DNA of 64,000 nt from Brasenia schreberi (taxonomy: Eukaryota; Streptophyta; Magnoliopsida; Nymphaeales; Cabombaceae). The notes under the pieces were generated by a model that was not told the DNA's origin, made no database searches, and worked only from the letters and a program-made list of their open reading frames with translations. The stretch spans positions 16,122,501-16,186,500 of the forward strand of contig JAYKKT010000061.1 in assembly GCA_036023115.1 (NCBI GenBank), given 5' to 3'. Positions 37,757-49,200 of this stretch are shown here, one piece after another (positions within the stretch are counted from its first letter, which is position 1; every line of letters starts with the position of its first letter). The position numbers were made by a program, and so were the translations under genes.

Positions 37757-40181
37757 TCTATAGATGTGAAAATCTTACTCCAAAGCCTATTTTGAGACTT
37801 GAAGTAATTTTTCAATCTACTTCGTTTTGCACGAGTGTGCCAACTAGTTTCACTTAAACTAGCAAAGTTGTGTTTTCTGACTTCATAGACCAATTGTGGA
37901 GAAGCGGGATCTTTTCGTCTTAAGCCTTCTTGAACCGACGTTCAAGGATCAGCCTAGATACCTTGAGGATTAATTTGAGCAAGATGTGTATTTCTAAAAT
38001 TTATTTCTCCAAAGTCATGCACTTGGTCTAGGAAATTAAAACTGTTCAAGTTCTGAAAAACAAAAACTGGTTATGTTTTCAAAGCTTATTTCTGAATTTT
38101 TTTAAATAGCTTAAAGATCTCTAAAATTCATGAAATTTTTACAATACGTAGAGCAGAATGTGGAGATTCTAAGATTACTTTTATTTTATTTTTGTGTGTT
38201 GTAATTTTACAGAATTAAATCTGAGAAATACTTCTTTTCAAGCATTCATAACGTTTTGTTACAAAAATATAAAGATCTAAAGAAACTTTTATATTTCGGT
38301 ATAAAAAGCTCCGATTTTTATGAATTTAGTATTCTTTGAAAGATATAGATATCAGCTTCCCAATGAGACTAGTTTTAACAGATTTAGCTCAATACAGACA
38401 AAGTTAGGAAAAGATTACCCAATCTGTATTATAGGAAACACAGACTGGACAGACTTGACTCTGAATTTGTTCAATATTCTTCTATTTTATTTACGATAAT
38501 ATATGACCCTAAAATTATTGAATATATGTGGGTTTGTGTGTGGAGATTCAGTTTACAAAATTTGAAATTATTTGGAGTAGAGGTTCAGAAATGAAAAATG
38601 CAATACCAAAAATATACGGGATGCTAAAAATAGAATTTCAGTTTCTAAAGTATACGTGAATGCATTCATCCAAAATTAAAAGTTAATCACAACTAATTTA
38701 AAGTAAATTACTGAAGAAAAATAAATTGAAATATGTTTATAGCTTAAACATAGAGGAGATCAGGAGATATAAGAGGATATAGTATATAGAGAGGTAGGAA
38801 AACTTGAAATCAAACAAGTAGAATGCGTAAATGTAAAAGGAATGAAACGAGCAACATTTCAACTCTATTACATCATGGGGGGAGATTAATACTCCATTAA
38901 TACAACTCCTTTTGAATTGAATAAGTAGAAGGAGAGATTTAGATCAACAAAGAAGAATGATCAAACTTACAATAGCCTCCAATAGACGATGGCTGAAGGA
39001 AGGAGTCGATTCCCTACTTCCCCTCTTCTCTCACTCTCTCTTTCTTTCTCTCTCTTTTTCTCTCCTCCTCTCTCTTTTTACAGCACTCACTCTCTCTCTT
39101 GGGCTCCCTCTACTTGTCCTTCAATTCCTTCAATGCTGAAAATGAGCTCCTAAGAGCCCTTTTTATAGGCCTCAATAGGGAGGCCTAGAGGCTTCCATGA
39201 TGTGGATTGTAAGCTCTTGATCCAACTCTATGGTTGGCCCCATGTGTTCACGTGAGCCTTGTGATAGTCCTCATTGTGTCATGGGTTAATCAAGATGGGT
39301 TGGGCGTAGGTGACTTGGTTAGGCAAGGTCAAGGGGATTTGATCAAAACATGTTTAGCGAAGGGAGTTCGATCAAGGCTTGGCTAAAGGGCTTTGGTCAA
39401 GATCAACCAAGGTGGTTCGATCAAGATTAGCCAAATTGTTTTAATCAAGATCGGTCAAGGTGGTTTGGTTAGGCCAAGGTGTATTCCATTGATTTGGTCC
39501 AACCAAGATAGGTTCAACCACCTACAATTGGCAAGGTTAGCCTTTGGTGGAGTCGTGCCTTGACTTCGGTGTAGTCTTGACCCATTTTGGTTTCAACCTC
39601 CCTAGCCCGTTCAAGGCTAGGTCCTTCATCTTGATGCACATAAGCTCGGTCCTTACTTGAGGCGATCTTGACTTAACCGTTGCCTTGATCTTCACTCCCA
39701 ACCTCAATCTTCGGTGGGGACGATTCATTATTATGGGTGTAGGGTCTCGGAGTAGGACTATCCTCAATCGAGCGAGTTTTTTAGGCCTGATTCGATTTGA
39801 ATTTCAAAGGTTTTTGGTAAATTTGACATTTTACAAATATTTTTTGGGTTTGGTTCCCAATGTCTCATTTTTATTTGTTTCTTTTAAAACTTGTTTGAAA
39901 CCATCATTTCTTTGAATGAAATCATTTGAAAAGGCATAATCCTGCCAATTTGGGCTTGACGACAAAGCAGTTTTTTTTGCTCTTTTTAAAAATTAGATTT
40001 TTTTGAGAGGGGTGCCATTTATCCTTATTTTGAGGCTTCTACGAAATTTTGGTGCGAAAATGAGTTCGTTTAAGGTGTCTTTATTTAAAAATCCTTAAAA
40101 TACCCAAAACCATGATTTTTTCTTGAAAAGGCGAAATTTCTAAAGGATCAAATTATTTGAGAAATTTTTTGGGTGTCTACA
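37757..40181 (-). repeat. 5' LTR of the Tat-like element
   Basis: The LTR begins at 40181 with TGTAGACACCC and ends near 37757 close to TTTTCACATCTATAG. It pairs with 31091-33642 over 38014-40181. Relative to the other LTR it lacks about 385 bp. The junction lies at a shared GGGTGTAG, so short-homology deletion is a likely cause. It also has the CT-rich tract at 39020-39090. Confidence 0.72.
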
Positions 40182-40445
40182 ATAACTCATCCAACCATAT
40201 TTTATATAGAGAACATGAAATCAAGTTCGATGCAGTGAACGTGATTGTCTTTGAACCGAACATGAACAAAACTACGATCGTACTGAAGAGACCAAACAAC
40301 GAGCAACTCATTTCATTATTTGGTTAGATGTGAAGTAATGATGTGTTTAATTTTTCAACTATGTGTTTCAATTTCATCTATGAATCAATAGCTATCAAAA
40401 CTACCCACGTGGTCGATTTTTGTTTATAAGATTTTTTTGAGGATA
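40182..40445. other. No gene recognised
   Basis: Unique AT-rich sequence between the LTR element and the RTE fragments. Confidence 0.4.
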
Positions 40446-40500
40446 CCTGTAAGGGGGGAGAGTTGTGTTAGGCTTTGAATAGTCAGCATAAACTTGGTCA
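40446..40500 (+). mobile_element. RTE LINE 5' UTR fragment
   Basis: The block with GAGAGTTGTGTTAGGCTTTG and AGTCAGCATAAACTTGGTC matches the 5' UTR of the full-length RTE at 52360-52420 (GAGGGTTGTGTTAAGCTTCC, AGCCAGTGTAAAACTTTGTC) at about 80 percent by eye. It lies in the plus orientation. A minus-strand open frame over it (40401-40595) ends in a splice-like GTATCC but overlaps this element and is not credited. Confidence 0.5.
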
Positions 40501-40580
40501 AACTTATCTATCATCCTTTGTATAGGTGTAAGGAAAGAAGCCTGAGAAGTTGTACTTGTCAACGAACATTGAAATCTTTC

Positions 40581-40890
40581 AAACAACAACAACAACTAAG
40601 CCTTTTCCCATACTAGACGGGGTCGGCTACATGGATTCTTTGTTTCCACATATCCCTATCATGTGCCATGTTAGCAGTTAACTCCCAATAAGCTATATCA
40701 TTCTTTATTGTTTCTTTCTAACACTTTTGTGGTCGTTCTCTACCTCTTTTAATACTTTCCAAATTTAGTTTTCCTCTACCTCTTTTGATACTTTTCAAAT
40801 TTAGTTTTTCTAACCTTCTTACAGGTTCTTCTTTTGATCTTCTTTCTATATGTCCAAACCATCTTAAACTATTTTTTTCTTATTTCAGCG
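40581..40890 (-). mobile_element. RTE LINE, 3'-end fragment
   Basis: On the minus strand this is the last roughly 310 bp of the RTE found at 52313-55590, ending in the tail TTAGTTGTTGTTGTTGTTTG. It carries an internal duplication: the block with CCTCTACCTCTTTTGATACT and TTTTCAAATTTAGTTTT occurs twice in tandem (36 bp, about 40738-40810), a duplication not present in the other copies. Its truncated end is about 80 bp upstream of the TATA box of the orphan alpha-DOX exon. No target-site duplication was recognised. Confidence 0.85.
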
Positions 40891-40969
40891 GGTTCGTCTA
40901 ATTGTTTTCACATCGTTTCAGTGAGATCTTTACTTGATTTATTTCCTCTCTCTCTGGCCTCGAGTTGCC

Positions 40970-40976
40970 TATAAAT
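40970..40976 (+). promoter_or_regulatory. TATA box of the orphan alpha-DOX exon
   Basis: TATAAAT lies 64 bp before the ATG at 41040. A CT-rich stretch (CTCTTGTCTCTCTCCGTCTG) stands between them, as in many plant 5' leaders. It supports 41040-41150 being a genuine first exon with its promoter. Confidence 0.55.
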
Positions 40977-41039
40977 CTGCACACAGTGCAGACTCTGAAG
41001 GCATCTCTTGTCTCTCTCCGTCTGTAGCAAGGGGAAAGC

Positions 41040-41150
41040 ATGAACATCTTTGAGGAGGCCGTGAAGTCATTGGGGTCTATCTTCCGGCACTTTATACAAG
41101 TCCATGAAGTTGTTAGCAGAACGACTCTGATCGACAAACTTCTCTTCTTG
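41040..41150 (+). pseudogene. Alpha-dioxygenase exon 1, orphan, on the opposite strand to exons 2-4
   Basis: The 37 codons from ATG to a donor TTG/GTAAAG encode an N-terminus with HFIQVHEVVSRTTLIDKLLF. In alpha-DOX proteins the first exon-like stretch reads FIH-DFHE-, then MTLLDKLLFL, directly before LVHSIDKL, which is what the minus-strand exon at 1746-1483 begins with. Both junctions are phase 0. Adding the four pieces (37, 88, 50 and 44 codons plus 2 nt) puts the shared Trp near residue 220, where the family places it. No downstream alpha-DOX exon was seen on this strand to 46 kb. The short open frame runs on past the donor but that part is not conserved. Read as the true exon 1 of the gene, parted by an inversion, or alternatively a remnant of a second alpha-DOX copy. 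Confidence 0.75.
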
Positions 41151-44064
41151 GTAAAGCGCCATCTCACCTCTTCCCTTCATCTCTATAGTCTAGCTATATA
41201 TGCACGACCAGATACCTTTTCTTTTATACTTATCTCATAACAAGAGGATCAATCACAAAACATGCACCTTTCTCATTTTGAACTTCTCTTTCTCATTTTG
41301 CTTTTGTAACAAGACATAGCAACCTCACGTTTCTTGCCAAAATAAGGGAAGTTCCACACCTGTTGATGCTGTAATGCACCTTTCCTCTACTAGTCCAGGG
41401 CCGGAAAATCAAACCATCAAAACTAGGGCATTAAGGTCTCACTACTGATTATGTGAATCTTTGTATCCCCAAGGAAATCCCATGGTTGAACTCCATTGGA
41501 TTCAGCTTTTAGTCAAGCCCCAACAACTCTTGATTGTTTTTGTTGGTTACATAAAAGGCATAATTAATCATGGATGAGAATGCGCTACAAGCTATTATAG
41601 TTTTACAAGTAGTCTCTGAGCTTTTGGATGGTGAATTTCTCTTGCCACGACACCATTGACCTTGTAATCGGATGATGGGGACATTTTTACCGTGAGACAG
41701 CTGAAAAGTGGGGAACTGTTGCTGATTTGGATATCGTTCGTCATGGATCTCTCTCTCTCTCTCTGCGAAACACGCAATCGAATTTTTTTGAAGACTAAAG
41801 ATTCCCTAAACTTTGATTTTCAGTTAATTGTCAAAGTAAATATATTATTGTCATTTGTTTAGAACCATACTGCTGGCAATATTGTACACATCTGGACCAC
41901 AATGATTTACAGCTATAGCAAGGATATCATTTTGAGGACCCTTAACAATCATCACAAACAAGGCACTTAAGCATCATAAGAAAAGGCATGACGTAGCAGA
42001 TTTCTCTGAGCAAAACACACACACACGCATATATATATATATATACTATCATAGATAGAAAGTATAAATGTGGCATTTGTGTGCAAGGCATATTTACATT
42101 TGATACACATTGACAATTGTGAATTCAATGGAACGACAGCTAGCGAAACACATACACGTTTATTATTATTTTCTGTTTTGATTTACTTGTTTTCTGTATG
42201 ATTTATGTGTGAATTTCTCTGGATATATGACTCTTTTTTATTTGGACATTTTATGATTGTTACATATTGTATATTTATGCATGTAATCCTATGATAATTT
42301 TCAAGTCTCACAATTTCGGCCAATCAATTGCGTCTGAGCGTGGTTGGAGGATCGCTAAAAGAGATCATACCCTCTCCTTCCCTTTTCTTGGGATTTTTTA
42401 TGAATCCGTCATTTGGCAATGACCTTCATGCCCATGGGAGGTTGTTGCCTAAGACAAATTGACACAAGTTGCGGTCATGGCCAACGATCTACGTGGATCT
42501 GGATCCAACATGAAAAACCCAAATCTTAAATAGTTATTTGGATATGTATGTTTCATATTGGGTCCAATCTAGATTTGAATTCACAGGGGTTCAGATCTGG
42601 ATGCTTTATTTATTTGGACATGGACCAGATTTGAAATGACCCACTTGGTCATATATGGACCCACTGATGGGTTTAAATCTGATTCAATTTAAATAAAGTG
42701 TGTGGATCCACACCTATTGTTTGAATTCGGAAGCCCATTTAAGATCCAAATTTGGTTATTTGGTGCTTACTAATCAGACTCCGATTTAAGCTCGGTTCAA
42801 AGCATTGGCAGCTAGCATATTTATGTATGTTGAAATATAAAAATTATAGATTTGAAATAGATCTTTTGTATCTAAACATATATAAGTTGGATCTTACACG
42901 TGTATGCACGTATACCATTATATGAGTGTGTAAATGGTATCGTTATTTATCCTATCAAATGTTTGTATGATCTATTATGAACATGTGCACGTATACCATT
43001 ACTGTGAGACATGCTTTGTTTAGCAATGTAGAAAGATGTGAATAACATGATATTGTACATGTAAAGGGTATTTAGTTGGACATGTGATTATGCTTAACTG
43101 GATGCTTAATACATATTCTAATGCTTATGATCAGCCATTGCATATTTATCTAGTTGACTAAGTCTATATAACCAAACAATCCAATTTAAGACAATTGGTA
43201 TGATGAGTATTTAAGTGCTCAAACAAGTAATTAATTATAGATTCATCTATAATGATAACCTTTCAATTTTAGAAGGAATTTAATATGCCATGATGGGGGA
43301 TAGCTCCATATCTAATATGGAGCTCATATGAATGAAATTTTAAAGAAGCAAAGCTACTTATAGTTGCTTGAAAAGAATCTAACCTACAACTCTATTTCAT
43401 GATATCTGATATGACTGATAATATCGATGAGTTCTATAATGAAATTTAGACTTTAGATGTAATATATATGACAAAATTGATAAATAATAGAGTTGTCTAT
43501 GTATCTTGTGAAACCTTTGGCGAAAGGTTTGACAAGAAAATTAGGATGACAAGCTCGAAGACACTCACACTTGACAACCTTTAAGTCGTGAGTTCAATGA
43601 GAAAAAGTACACCACTAGAGTGATTGTAAGTACCTACTATATTGAATATCTCAAGGTACTTAGACCTATAAGGAGATGAAATGGAGGTTGAGTTTTTAAT
43701 TTGCTCTTAATAGACCTATACCATATTTGTGCTGAAGCATTTATTATGTAATGCTCATGATAGAGTCTACTTATATGAGTGTATGGTGAGGCCACCTCAT
43801 GGGGTTTAGGCCTTGAACTCTTAAAGCGCTCATAATTAAGGATACAACCAACATACAAGGCCATAAATAGTGACATTCGACGACGCTGAAATCTTATTGC
43901 AAGTCGTGCACCTTAGTTCATATAGATCGAATGGTTTAAAGCTGGTTTACCATTTTTTTCAAATCAATGAAAATCATGACTTACTTAGGCAAAGGTTTAA
44001 GTTGTGAGATACCTTTACTCAAAGATAAGACTTCCAAAATAATGACTTAGATTATTTTGGAAAT
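41151..44064. other. No exon recognised; alpha-DOX intron 1 remains under the inversion reading
   Basis: No alpha-DOX exon or other gene is readable on either strand. Small features only: CT run 41748-41765, a CA/AT microsatellite at about 42016-42046, and a stretch (42490-42740) with repeated GGATCCA/GGTCC-type words. If the inversion model holds, this stretch was once inside the gene's first intron. Confidence 0.4.
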
Positions 44065-44480
44065 GGTAGAAGATTGTTAGATAATTTCTAAAATAATAAT
44101 TTTTTTTCTAATATTTATCAAAGAGTTGTGATTCTTTAACATCACACAAATATTGAGGTGGACATACTACAAAGAGTGCATGCATATCGAGAAGGTGACT
44201 TACATAACTAGGAGCAATGAGAACACTTAACAAAATATGATAGCTCTTGATAAGCCTTTTCACCATCTATAAATAGATGGGTCCAACGAACATTTCGCTA
44301 AGTCACTTGCATTCAAAAAGTTGAATCTGGCGGTGCTGAATTAAGATTAAAGAAACATGTGAAATATCACATGCCTTGAAGATGACACCTTGTAATATTT
44401 TGCTTCTTTGTTGTTTATTTCATATGTGCTAATTTTATATCAATAATGAATAATTCGACTCCATCAGAATCAGCGATCTC
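44065..44480 (-). repeat. Interspersed repeat, copy B of an inverted pair
   Basis: This is the reverse complement of 3826-4405, minus about 190 bp. It holds the same ordered landmarks including CCATCTATAAATAGATGG and GAAATATCACATGCCTTGAAG. Divergence is substantial (roughly 75-80 percent by eye), so the repeats are old, but they are long enough to have been substrates for recombination when younger. Confidence 0.65.
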
Positions 44481-46200
44481 TCTTGCCCGGAAGTGTGTGT
44501 TAGGTTGCGACTTCCTCTTGTATTTAAAAAGAAAGACGAGGCTAATGTTCCTGTAGACGAGACGAACTTGAATACCTTGTGTTTGGTTGTTCGGATTGGT
44601 TACAACCCCTAGTTGGTTCTTACTGAATGATTAAGAAAACATATTTGATCAGAGAAAATATTACGAAGACGACGAAATTTTAGTGTTATGGCGGGCAGTA
44701 GTCTTTTACACCCTAGCACGCTAAAAGCATGTCAAGCAGTTCAAAAACAAATGCGTGCAGCAGCAAGCTCAACGGATTTACGTGGTGATCAAACATGGTC
44801 AGTTTGTAAAAAGCAGGCAGTTCAAGCTGAAACTAGAGCAGGCTTGGAACTGGCCGAAACAGGAACCAATCAAACCCGATACTGAATTGGAACCTGGTAT
44901 TGGAGACCACTTGGTTCGATTCTGGTTCTGTGATTTATTCGAATTCTGGATAGAACCGAACTGGAACCAGTAATTCAGAACCAAAACCGTTCCCAGTTCA
45001 GTTTGATGTTTCAAGAAAACCAGAACCGGCTGTCTAATGCGATGTATCATTCTCAAGGCTGACGAGCAAAACAAAGAAATCTTTCTTGGCTTTCCCTTAC
45101 GTGTGGGTTAGGATATTTGGGCCCAACGTAGATTACTCGAAAAGTAAATACAGACTTTTTTTTAAATCCAAAAAATGAAGAATCTCTTACCCTTTTGTCT
45201 AGGATCTTCTATCGTGAAGGCCAATGCTAATGAACTGATTCTTATACAAATTATCTTGTTCTCTATCTGCAACCTATTGATATAACATCCATGAGGACTT
45301 TGGAAAATTGAATAAATACGTCAATCAGTATTTAGTTAGCTTCATAATCTGCAAGGACACAAATGAGTGCACTCAGTTAGTATTCTTTTAAACCAAACGT
45401 CGCAAATGTAGAATTTCTAAGTTAAGGTCTAGGTGTGGACCAAAAACTCAAGATGAAGGGGGCCTTTTTAATTCGAGAAAACATAGTTGAGTGATCTTTT
45501 GATGTGTTTCTTCGAAAGTTTTCGGTAGAAAATCGTGATTTATATCTGATAAATCATCGATAAATTTCGCTTTTAATTTTCCTATATTTCAGTAAAATAT
45601 GAAGGTACATTCAATTGGTAAAAAGCCTATGAGTTTCTTGCTGAACAACATACGAAGAATGCCCTTAGAAGATTGTCTCAAGCAATAATACGGTTTCATC
45701 TCCATTAGTAAGAAAGATCTGTTCAACTTTGGTCTTGGACCATGGGAATCAGCGCGGGACCGAGCCATGTGGACGTAGCGGAGACTGCTTGACGAATCTC
45801 GAAAAGGACCTAAATAGGACAAAAGTGGTCAATTATTTGAATCTCATCTTCCCACAAGTTTTCTGTAAGCAGACAAGCTCATTGCTAACAGATAGAGACT
45901 TTACACCAACTTTTAGGTCTGCCAGCTTTTGCTGTTCCTCAATCTGCAATGGTCCGTCATGGCAATAACTTGAACAGCACCCAACAGTAGAATCTGCTTT
46001 TCATCCACCAGACACCCATGCAGGCCAGGCCCGGCCTCTTGTCTGATTCTCCTGCATTCACCAATAGTTAATTAATTACTCCCCACTTCATGACATGATC
46101 TACGCCGATCAATGAAAGCAAGAAAACAGGAAAAGAAATAAACAAGTCAAAAATTGTGTTCGACCAATATAATTGCCACGATTTACATATGATCCATCAA
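44481..46200. other. No gene recognised; GGTTC/GAACC-rich palindromic block
   Basis: From 44884 to 45032 the words GGTTC, GAACC, AACCGG and their complements recur (for example GGTTCGATTCTGGTTCTG and GAACCGAACTGGAACCAG). This makes a run of short inverted repeats that could fold into an imperfect stem. Open frames across it are by-products. Confidence 0.4.
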
Positions 46201-46216
46201 AAAACCATCCATCAAC

Positions 46217-46224
46217 TATAAAAG
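46217..46224 (+). promoter_or_regulatory. TATA box of the amino acid permease gene
   Basis: TATAAAAG lies 46 bp upstream of the ATG at 46263, giving a predicted leader of about 15 bases if transcription starts about 30 bp downstream. It is the only good TATA motif close to the start codon. Confidence 0.6.
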
Positions 46225-46262
46225 CACACACTATAGTGAGGCCAAGCAGCGCAAAGCAAGAA

Positions 46263-49200
46263 ATGGAAGATCAAAAGAAAGAATCCATCTCTGATGAATC
46301 GCAGAGTTACAGCTACAGTGAGGATCAGCATCTGATAAGAACTGGTAAATAGATCCAAGTACATTTGGGAATCCTCATTCAATTCCCGTCACTTGTTGAA
46401 AACACCCTTTTCTCTATCAGGGACTATTTGGTCATGCCTTGCCCACATAATTACGGCGGTAATCGGTGCCGGAGTACTATCTCTTGCATGGAGCATCGCA
46501 AATCTTGGTTGGATAGCGGGCCCTAGTTTGATGGTAGTCTTTGCAATTGTTACATGTCTTTCTTCTTTCCTGCTAGCGGATTGCTATAGATCACCAGATC
46601 CTGTGACCGGAAGACGGAACCCGACTTACATGAGCGCTGTTAGAGTCAATCTTGGTATTGTATGATACATACATCTAATCTGATGTTTTTGTTCTTTTCT
46701 GAGATAGGATGATTATTATGAGTTTAACCCCTCTATTAAGTTTTGGTTTTCATTACATGCAAGTTCAGGCCAAAAGCAGATATGGGTTTGTGGGCTGCTT
46801 CAGTATGTCACCATGTATGGAATGGCTATTGCTTATACAATCACTACTTCAACCAGTATGAGGTAAATGCTTCCTGGTGTTTTTCAATGGAAGGACCAAG
46901 ATCAATGTAATCCACTAGTGCAATGCAAGTACTTTTTAACAAATCTATTATGAAAAAAAAACATCATAGATCAGAGAGCCATGATTTTTTATACATTGAC
47001 GATTCACTACTCAATTTGCAAACGTCTTTTCTTAAGACTTTGAGTGATAATTACAGAGAACGTCGCTTATGCTGTGTTACTATATGCAGAGCTATCAAGA
47101 AGTCAAATTGTTACCGCAGAGAAGGGCATGAAGAGAAGTGTTCATATGGGAATAGTTTCTATATGATAGGATTCGGACTCATTCAGTTGTTTTGCTCCCA
47201 AATACCAGATTTTCATAACATGAGCTGGCTTTCAGTCGTGGCTGCCGCTATGTCCTTTTGTTATGCCACGATTGGTTTCGGGTTAGGAGTTGCCCAAGTA
47301 ATTGGTATTCATCATAACGGCCTCGATGCTTCTTTCATTTTTGTTAAAAATATGCAAGTGAGCTTTCTGTTAATTATTCTGTGAAGAAAGTTTTCTTATT
47401 TTGTTGACATGTTGCCTGTTGTTTTACCAAAGGTTTGTTCTCTTTTCTACTGATTAACTAATGTTGATAACCTGCAGAAAATGGTAAAGCTTATGGCAGC
47501 ATAACAGGGATTCCAAGTAATCAGAAGGTATGGAAGGTTTCACAAGCGGTGGGCGACATTGCTTTTGCGTATCCCTACTCCATGATTCTTCTCGAGATAG
47601 AGGCAAGTCTTCAACAGCCACATGGTTAACTTCTTTAACAAAGGATAAGGGACTGAGTAGATCCTCTCTCTATCTCTATGTATATATAAACACACGATAT
47701 ATAGAGAGAGATGAATGGTTTAAATTTATTTGGATTTAGTAGCACTCAAGTTTATTGGCATATACCAGTTTCTCTCTCTCTCTCTCTCTCTCTATACATA
47801 TATATATATATATGTGGGGTGGGGTGGGGGGCAGTTTATTCCCATAACTAGACCTAAAGCTGATCAGGTCGGCAATTCCCCGCCTCATTTTGATTGGATT
47901 TGGGTGCAGGGGTCTGGTCAATATTGCCATTCCATTGGTACATCTCGAGGTTCGCACCTTGTAATGGGTGTTCTGTGTCTTTTATCCACTAAACAAGCTT
48001 AACAATTATTACTGCATACGATATATTCCATTGGTTTTCATTTTTTTTACTTTAATTGCAGGACACAATCAAGTCTCCACCAGAGAATCGCACCATGAAG
48101 AAGGCATCGGCTGTTGCCATTGCCATAACTACTTTCTTTTACCTTTGTTGTGGATGCTTTGGTTATGCTGCCTTTGGAAATCATACGCCAGGAAATCTCC
48201 TTACTGGTTTTGGATTTTACGAACCGTATTGGCTCATTGACTTTGCTAATGCCTGCATCGTCCTCCATCTAATCGGAGGTTACCAGGTATTTATTATTTC
48301 TATATACGTCACTTCTATCTTTGACAATAATATATGGTGTTCTTCTCTGTCTCTTCAAGAGCAAGCATTTCTCTCTTGCACAACTTTATAAGTTAGGACA
48401 CATACATAATATTAGTTGTCTTTTTATACAATTACAAAATTTACCTCCTTGAAAGAACTAACCTCGGGGCCCCCATTGCCTTGGTATTGATTGAGCTGGT
48501 GACGAGATTGTCTGAACTTGTCATTGAGCTATAACCTAACTCCGCTCGGACTACCTGATCCTTGCTTCATAGTTTGAAAGCTTACTTAATCCAAGGAACA
48601 GAAAGCAGTTTACAATCCAGCTTGAAATGGCCCTCGTGCAAGCATCCAGGTTGTGTCAATGTCCACGTGAAGTAGGTCTTCACAATTTCCAGGTGCATGG
48701 TTTTCTTCTCTGAACTCAAATTGATCAAAATGTGTCAAGTTTTTACCAATTAGTGACAGTTCTATCATGGTCCCCAAACTCGACACAAGTTTTTGAAACT
48801 ATACATGTGAAGCTTTTCTCTTTCGTTTGATATAACAACAACAACAACTAAGCCTTTTTCCATACTAGACGGGGTCGGCTACATGGATTCTTTGTTTCCA
48901 CAGATCCCTATCGTGTGCCATGTTAGCAGTTAACTCCCAATAAGCTAGATCATTCTTTATTGTTTCTTTCCAACACTTTTGTGGTTGTCCTCTACCTCTT
49001 TTAATACTTTCCAAATTTAGTTTTTCTAACCTTCTTACAAGTTCTTCTTTTGATCTTCTTTCTATATGTCCAAACCATCTTAAACGATGTTCTCTCATTT
49101 TATCCTCTATTGGTGCCACTCCTAATTTGTTTCTAATAACCTCATTATGCATACGGTCTTTTCTTGTATGACCACTCATCCATCTCAACATCTTCATTTC

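Larger units (their letters stand above)
31091..40181 (-). mobile_element. Tat-like (Ty3/gypsy) LTR element lacking pol, minus strand
   Basis: Two long direct repeats, 31091-33642 and 38014-40181, share the same ends and order and flank about 4.4 kb. On the minus strand each begins TGTAGACACCC, a standard LTR start. The 3' LTR copy (33642 down) is preceded by the polypurine tract AAAGAGGGG (33647-33655), which sets the strand. The 5' LTR (40181 down to about 37757) is followed by the primer site TTGGCACGCCCGGTGGGAC. The 3' LTR is cut short at 31091, missing the last roughly 260 bp, so no target-site duplication can be tested. The interior has two unassigned minus-strand ORFs and no protease, RT or integrase, so this is a large non-autonomous derivative. 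Confidence 0.75.

Noticed and set aside
40401..40595. Minus-strand ORF ending in a CTTACAG/GTATCC-like donor
   Set aside because: It overlaps an RTE 5' UTR match and the tail of an RTE 3' fragment, and has no family resemblance; the splice-like bases are probably chance.
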